Positions 61,449-64,000 of a DNA stretch of 64,000 bases are shown here, in pieces. This DNA comes from G963665495 sp963667575 (GTDB lineage: Bacteria; Desulfobacterota; Desulfovibrionia; Desulfovibrionales; Desulfovibrionaceae), in assembly GCA_963667575.2 (NCBI GenBank), contig CAXXHY010000015.1, positions 310,001 through 374,000 of the forward strand, read 5' to 3'. Every line of letters begins with the position of its first letter. Position 1 is the stretch's first letter. The notes under the pieces were generated by a model. It ran no database searches. It saw only the letters and a list, made by a program, of their open reading frames with translations, and was not told the DNA's origin. The translations under genes were made by a program, and so were the position numbers.

Positions 61449-61529
61449 CAGCCTGCCTTTGCCTTAGGATCAAAGGTATTGAAATTACAATAATCACGTC
61501 CTGAAGACTTGTTGCATACGGAGCAGCCA

Positions 61530-62714
61530 ATGAATAACTCAAACCAGGAATCACGGGCCCTGCGTCAGGTCATCGCCCTGACAGGCGCCCTGCTTTTTTC
61601 CTATCTCACTGTTTCAATGACACTTCCGGCCGTGCCGGTGTATGTGGTGCATGACCTGCACATGGCCAACGTACTCGGCGGACTGGCCGCAGGTATCGCC
61701 TTTTTCTCGACCATTCTCACCCGGGGCCGGGCCGGCATGAGCGCGGATAAAATCGGCGGAAAAATAAGCATGCAACGCGGATTGCTGGTCTATGCCGCGG
61801 CCGGGCTGATTTGCCTGGCTGCCGCACTGCCGCAGCTGCCCCCCATGGGGGGTTACGTCGTGCTTATTGCCGGCAGGCTCCTGCTGGGCGTGGGCGAGAG
61901 TCTGACCATGATCGGCATGATCAGCTGGTCCATCGGACTCATGGGACAGGCTCGTTCGGGTCTGGTCATTTCCCTGGTGGGCATCGGCATGTACGGAGCA
62001 CTGGCAGCCGGCGGTCCGTTGGGGCTGGCTCTGCTGGACTGGCTGGGCTATTCGGGGCTCATGGCCGTATCAGTGGTTCTGCCTGTCATAGGGCTTGCCG
62101 TCATCCACCGCTTTCCGGCCGTCACTCCCACCACGGGCAAACGCGAATCTTTCTGGCATATCATCGGACGCATCTGGCGTGCGGGTACGGTGGTCGGACT
62201 GCAGGGAGTCGGCTTCGCCGCGCTGGGCGCGTTCTTTTCCCTGTATTTTCTCGCCAAAGGCTGGCCGTACGCGGGCTGGGGCCTGACCTGCTTTGGTGTG
62301 GGGTTCGTCATTGTCCGTATTCTTTTCGGCCATTTGCCGGATAAAATCGGCGGCTCGCGCGTGGCCATGGTATCGCTGATAGTGGAGGCCTGCGGACAAT
62401 TTCTGCTCTGGATGGCGCCGACCCCCTGGCTCGCACTGCTCGGCGCGTTGCTCACCGGTTTCGGCTGCTCCATGGTCTTTCCCGCAATGGGTTCGGAAGT
62501 GGTCAAACAGGTTCCGGCCCATTTGAGCGGCACGGCCATCGGCGGGTTCACGGCATTCCAGGACCTGGCCTACGGCGCCACCGGACCGGTTGTCGGCATT
62601 CTTGCCGACCATGCGGGCTACCCCGTGGTCTTTCTGGTGGGAGGCATTGCCGCTGTTCTCGGCCTGATAATGGCCCTTCCCGGCGCGTCGAAAAAAGTCC
62701 GGACCACGGCCTGA
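61530..62714 (+). CDS. MFS transporter (YhhS/YfcJ-like efflux family)
   Basis: 394 residues from ATG at 61530 (CGGAGC upstream); a start 7 codons earlier is open. Twelve membrane spans, with the A-motif-like loop RGRAGMSADKIGGKISMQRG between spans 2 and 3 and its repeat FGHLPDKIGGSRVAM between 8 and 9. The layout resembles the YhhS/YfcJ efflux group; the substrate is unknown. Its divergent TetR gene suggests drug- or metabolite-induced expression. Confidence 0.88.
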   Translation: MNNSNQESRALRQVIALTGALLFSYLTVSMTLPAVPVYVVHDLHMANVLGGLAAGIAFFSTILTRGRAGMSADKIGGKISMQRGLLVYAAAGLICLAAALPQLPPMGGYVVLIAGRLLLGVGESLTMIGMISWSIGLMGQARSGLVISLVGIGMYGALAAGGPLGLALLDWLGYSGLMAVSVVLPVIGLAVIHRFPAVTPTTGKRESFWHIIGRIWRAGTVVGLQGVGFAALGAFFSLYFLAKGWPYAGWGLTCFGVGFVIVRILFGHLPDKIGGSRVAMVSLIVEACGQFLLWMAPTPWLALLGALLTGFGCSMVFPAMGSEVVKQVPAHLSGTAIGGFTAFQDLAYGATGPVVGILADHAGYPVVFLVGGIAAVLGLIMALPGASKKVRTTA

Positions 62715-62766
62715 CATTGCCTGAAGCGGAGAACCCAGCAACAGACGGATTGGTAGTCGCCCCTTG

Positions 62767-64000
62767 TCAGCTCTGCTTGAACTGTTGCAGATCTATCTCC
62801 AGACGGGCCAGAATCTTTTGCAGGGCAACCCGGGAAAGACCGCTGGCCCGCGCGGCCTCCGAAACATTGCCCTGCGTACGACGCAGCAACGAACGCACAT
62901 AACCAGCGGTGAAATCATTGACCACCTGGGCCTTGGCTTCCTTATACGGCAGTTGGCTGTCAGCCTCTGGTTTGGAGCTCGCCTGCTGGGGCACACCGCT
63001 TTCCACCTGGGCCACGCTGGACATGCTCACTTCCGCCCCCGGGCAGAACACCGCCAGTCGCCGCATATAGTTCTGCAGCTCGCGTACGTTGCCCGGCCAG
63101 GACCGACCGGACAAATGGACAAGCACGTCGCTGTGCAGATTTTTCTCCGTGATGCCCATTTCCACGCAGGTCTGCTGCAGGAAATAATTGGCCAGCAGGG
63201 CAATATCCTCTTTGCGCTCGCGCAGGGGCGGCACCCGCAGATTGAGCACATTCAGGCGGTAGTATAGATCTTTGCGAAAGGTCTTGGACGCCACTTTGCC
63301 TTCCAGATCCTGGTTGGTGGAAGCCACCACGCGGACGTTCACCGGGCTGCTGATGCTGGAGCCCACAGGCCGGACTTCCCCTTCCTGCAGCACGCGCAGG
63401 AGTTTGAGCTGCATGGCCTGGGAAATATCCCCGATCTCGTCCAGCAGCAGCGTGCCTCCGTCTGCAGTGGCGAACAAGCCCTTGCGGTCGCGATCCGCAT
63501 TGGTGAACGCGCCTTTGACATGTCCGAAGAGTTCGCTTTCCAGCAATTCCTCGGGGATGGCCGGGCAGTTGACCGTGACGAAGGGTCCCGCGGCCCGGTT
63601 GCTGGACGCGTGCAGCAGCCTGGCTGCCAGTTCCTTGCCCGTGCCGGATTCGCCGCGAATCAACACCGTATAGTCGGTCTGCGCCACTGCTACTATGGAA
63701 TGCGCCAGATGGCGTATGGCCGTGCTCTCGCCCAGCATGGCCATCTGCCGGGTGGCCACCAGCTCCTTGAGCCGGCGGTTCTCCCGCAGCAACAGGTTGC
63801 GCTCCAGCGCTTTTTCAACCACATGGTAAAGTTGATCCGGCTCCACGGGTTTGGTCAAAAAATCATAGGCCCCGCTTTTCAACGCCTCCACAGCCGTCTC
63901 GATGGCGCCGTAGGCAGTGAGAATAATGGTGGAAAGCTCCGGACATTTTACCAATGCCTGTTGCAGAAGCGCCATGCCGTCCATTTCCGGCATGCGCAGA
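62767..64000 (-). CDS. NtrC-type sigma-54 response regulator, cut by the window edge
   Basis: The visible part starts in the receiver domain just after the phospho-Asp (LRMPEMDGMALLQQ), then the AAA+ domain: Walker A IRGESGTGKELAARLLH, ESELFGHVKGAFTNADRDRK, Walker B GGTLLLDEIGDI, sensor ASTNQDLEG, and arginine-rich LYYRLNVLNLRVPPLRERKE. The C-terminal Fis-type helix-turn-helix is SEAARASGLSRVALQKILAR. The sigma-54-contact loop reads GAFTNA rather than GAFTGA. The N-terminal ~50 residues and the kinase partner lie beyond 64000. Confidence 0.93.
   Translation of the reverse strand, partial: LRMPEMDGMALLQQALVKCPELSTIILTAYGAIETAVEALKSGAYDFLTKPVEPDQLYHVVEKALERNLLLRENRRLKELVATRQMAMLGESTAIRHLAHSIVAVAQTDYTVLIRGESGTGKELAARLLHASSNRAAGPFVTVNCPAIPEELLESELFGHVKGAFTNADRDRKGLFATADGGTLLLDEIGDISQAMQLKLLRVLQEGEVRPVGSSISSPVNVRVVASTNQDLEGKVASKTFRKDLYYRLNVLNLRVPPLRERKEDIALLANYFLQQTCVEMGITEKNLHSDVLVHLSGRSWPGNVRELQNYMRRLAVFCPGAEVSMSSVAQVESGVPQQASSKPEADSQLPYKEAKAQVVNDFTAGYVRSLLRRTQGNVSEAARASGLSRVALQKILARLEIDLQQFKQS

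Overview
The window looks like a chromosome segment from a moderately GC-rich, Gram-negative member of the Desulfovibrio group (Desulfovibrionales). The pointers are: the gene order rpmE, DUF1385, prfA, prmC; a DUF39/HcyBio homocysteine-synthesis protein beside a LarE-like PP-loop protein; a Tol envelope system; and many PAS, HDOD, CheW, hybrid-kinase and sigma-54 activator genes. The assignment rests on recalled gene neighbourhoods, not on a marker-gene comparison.

Left part (about 1.4-23.9 kb): a mobile-DNA hotspot at the 3' end of a tRNA-Ser(UGA) gene at 23.81-23.90 kb. A 21-bp direct repeat of the tRNA 3' end lies at 3686-3706 and 23805-23825 and brackets a 20.1-kb element. Nearly all its genes lie on the minus strand. 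From the tRNA leftward it holds a tyrosine integrase split by a frameshift, an AT-rich gap, a nonsense-broken small gene, a terminase-small-subunit-like gene, two Cys-rich phage-type genes, a T7-like DNA polymerase fragment, a BRO/KilAC antirepressor, a 29-aa membrane peptide, three tandem paralogous small genes of unknown function, a P22-type antirepressor, a second BRO-N gene, a long hairpin, a frameshifted serine recombinase, a 668-aa P-loop ATPase, and a 2,517-aa secreted teneurin-like RHS protein with a C-terminal toxin-like tip and a DUF4279 immunity-like gene. Left of the outer repeat are remains of a sibling element: a broken copy of the same integrase and a chimera joining the antirepressor head to the ATPase tail. 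This indicates tandem accretion and decay at one tRNA.

Middle (24-45.3 kb): a PAS/PAS/pseudo-kinase/receiver protein, uvrA, an HDOD signalling protein, an orphan GspE/PilB ATPase, a small exported protein, tolQRAB, then a minus-strand translation cluster (rpmE, DUF1385, prfA, prmC), a sulfur cluster (HcyBio, LarE-like, pore-less channel-like membrane protein), a GNAT acetyltransferase and a PAS histidine kinase.

Right part (45.3-64 kb): a CheW protein, a Yej-type peptide ABC operon (yejB, yejE, yejA and two separate ATPases), a hybrid histidine kinase, an FAD oxidoreductase, an AT-rich decayed patch with orphan immunity-like ORFs and gene ends (56.4-58.4 kb), a molybdate-type ABC transporter (C-A-B order), a divergent TetR/MFS pair, and a sigma-54 response regulator cut by the window edge.

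The best candidates for something undescribed are the accreting tRNA-Ser elements as a possible phage-satellite-like family carrying an RHS toxin, and the triplicated small-protein family between their antirepressor genes.
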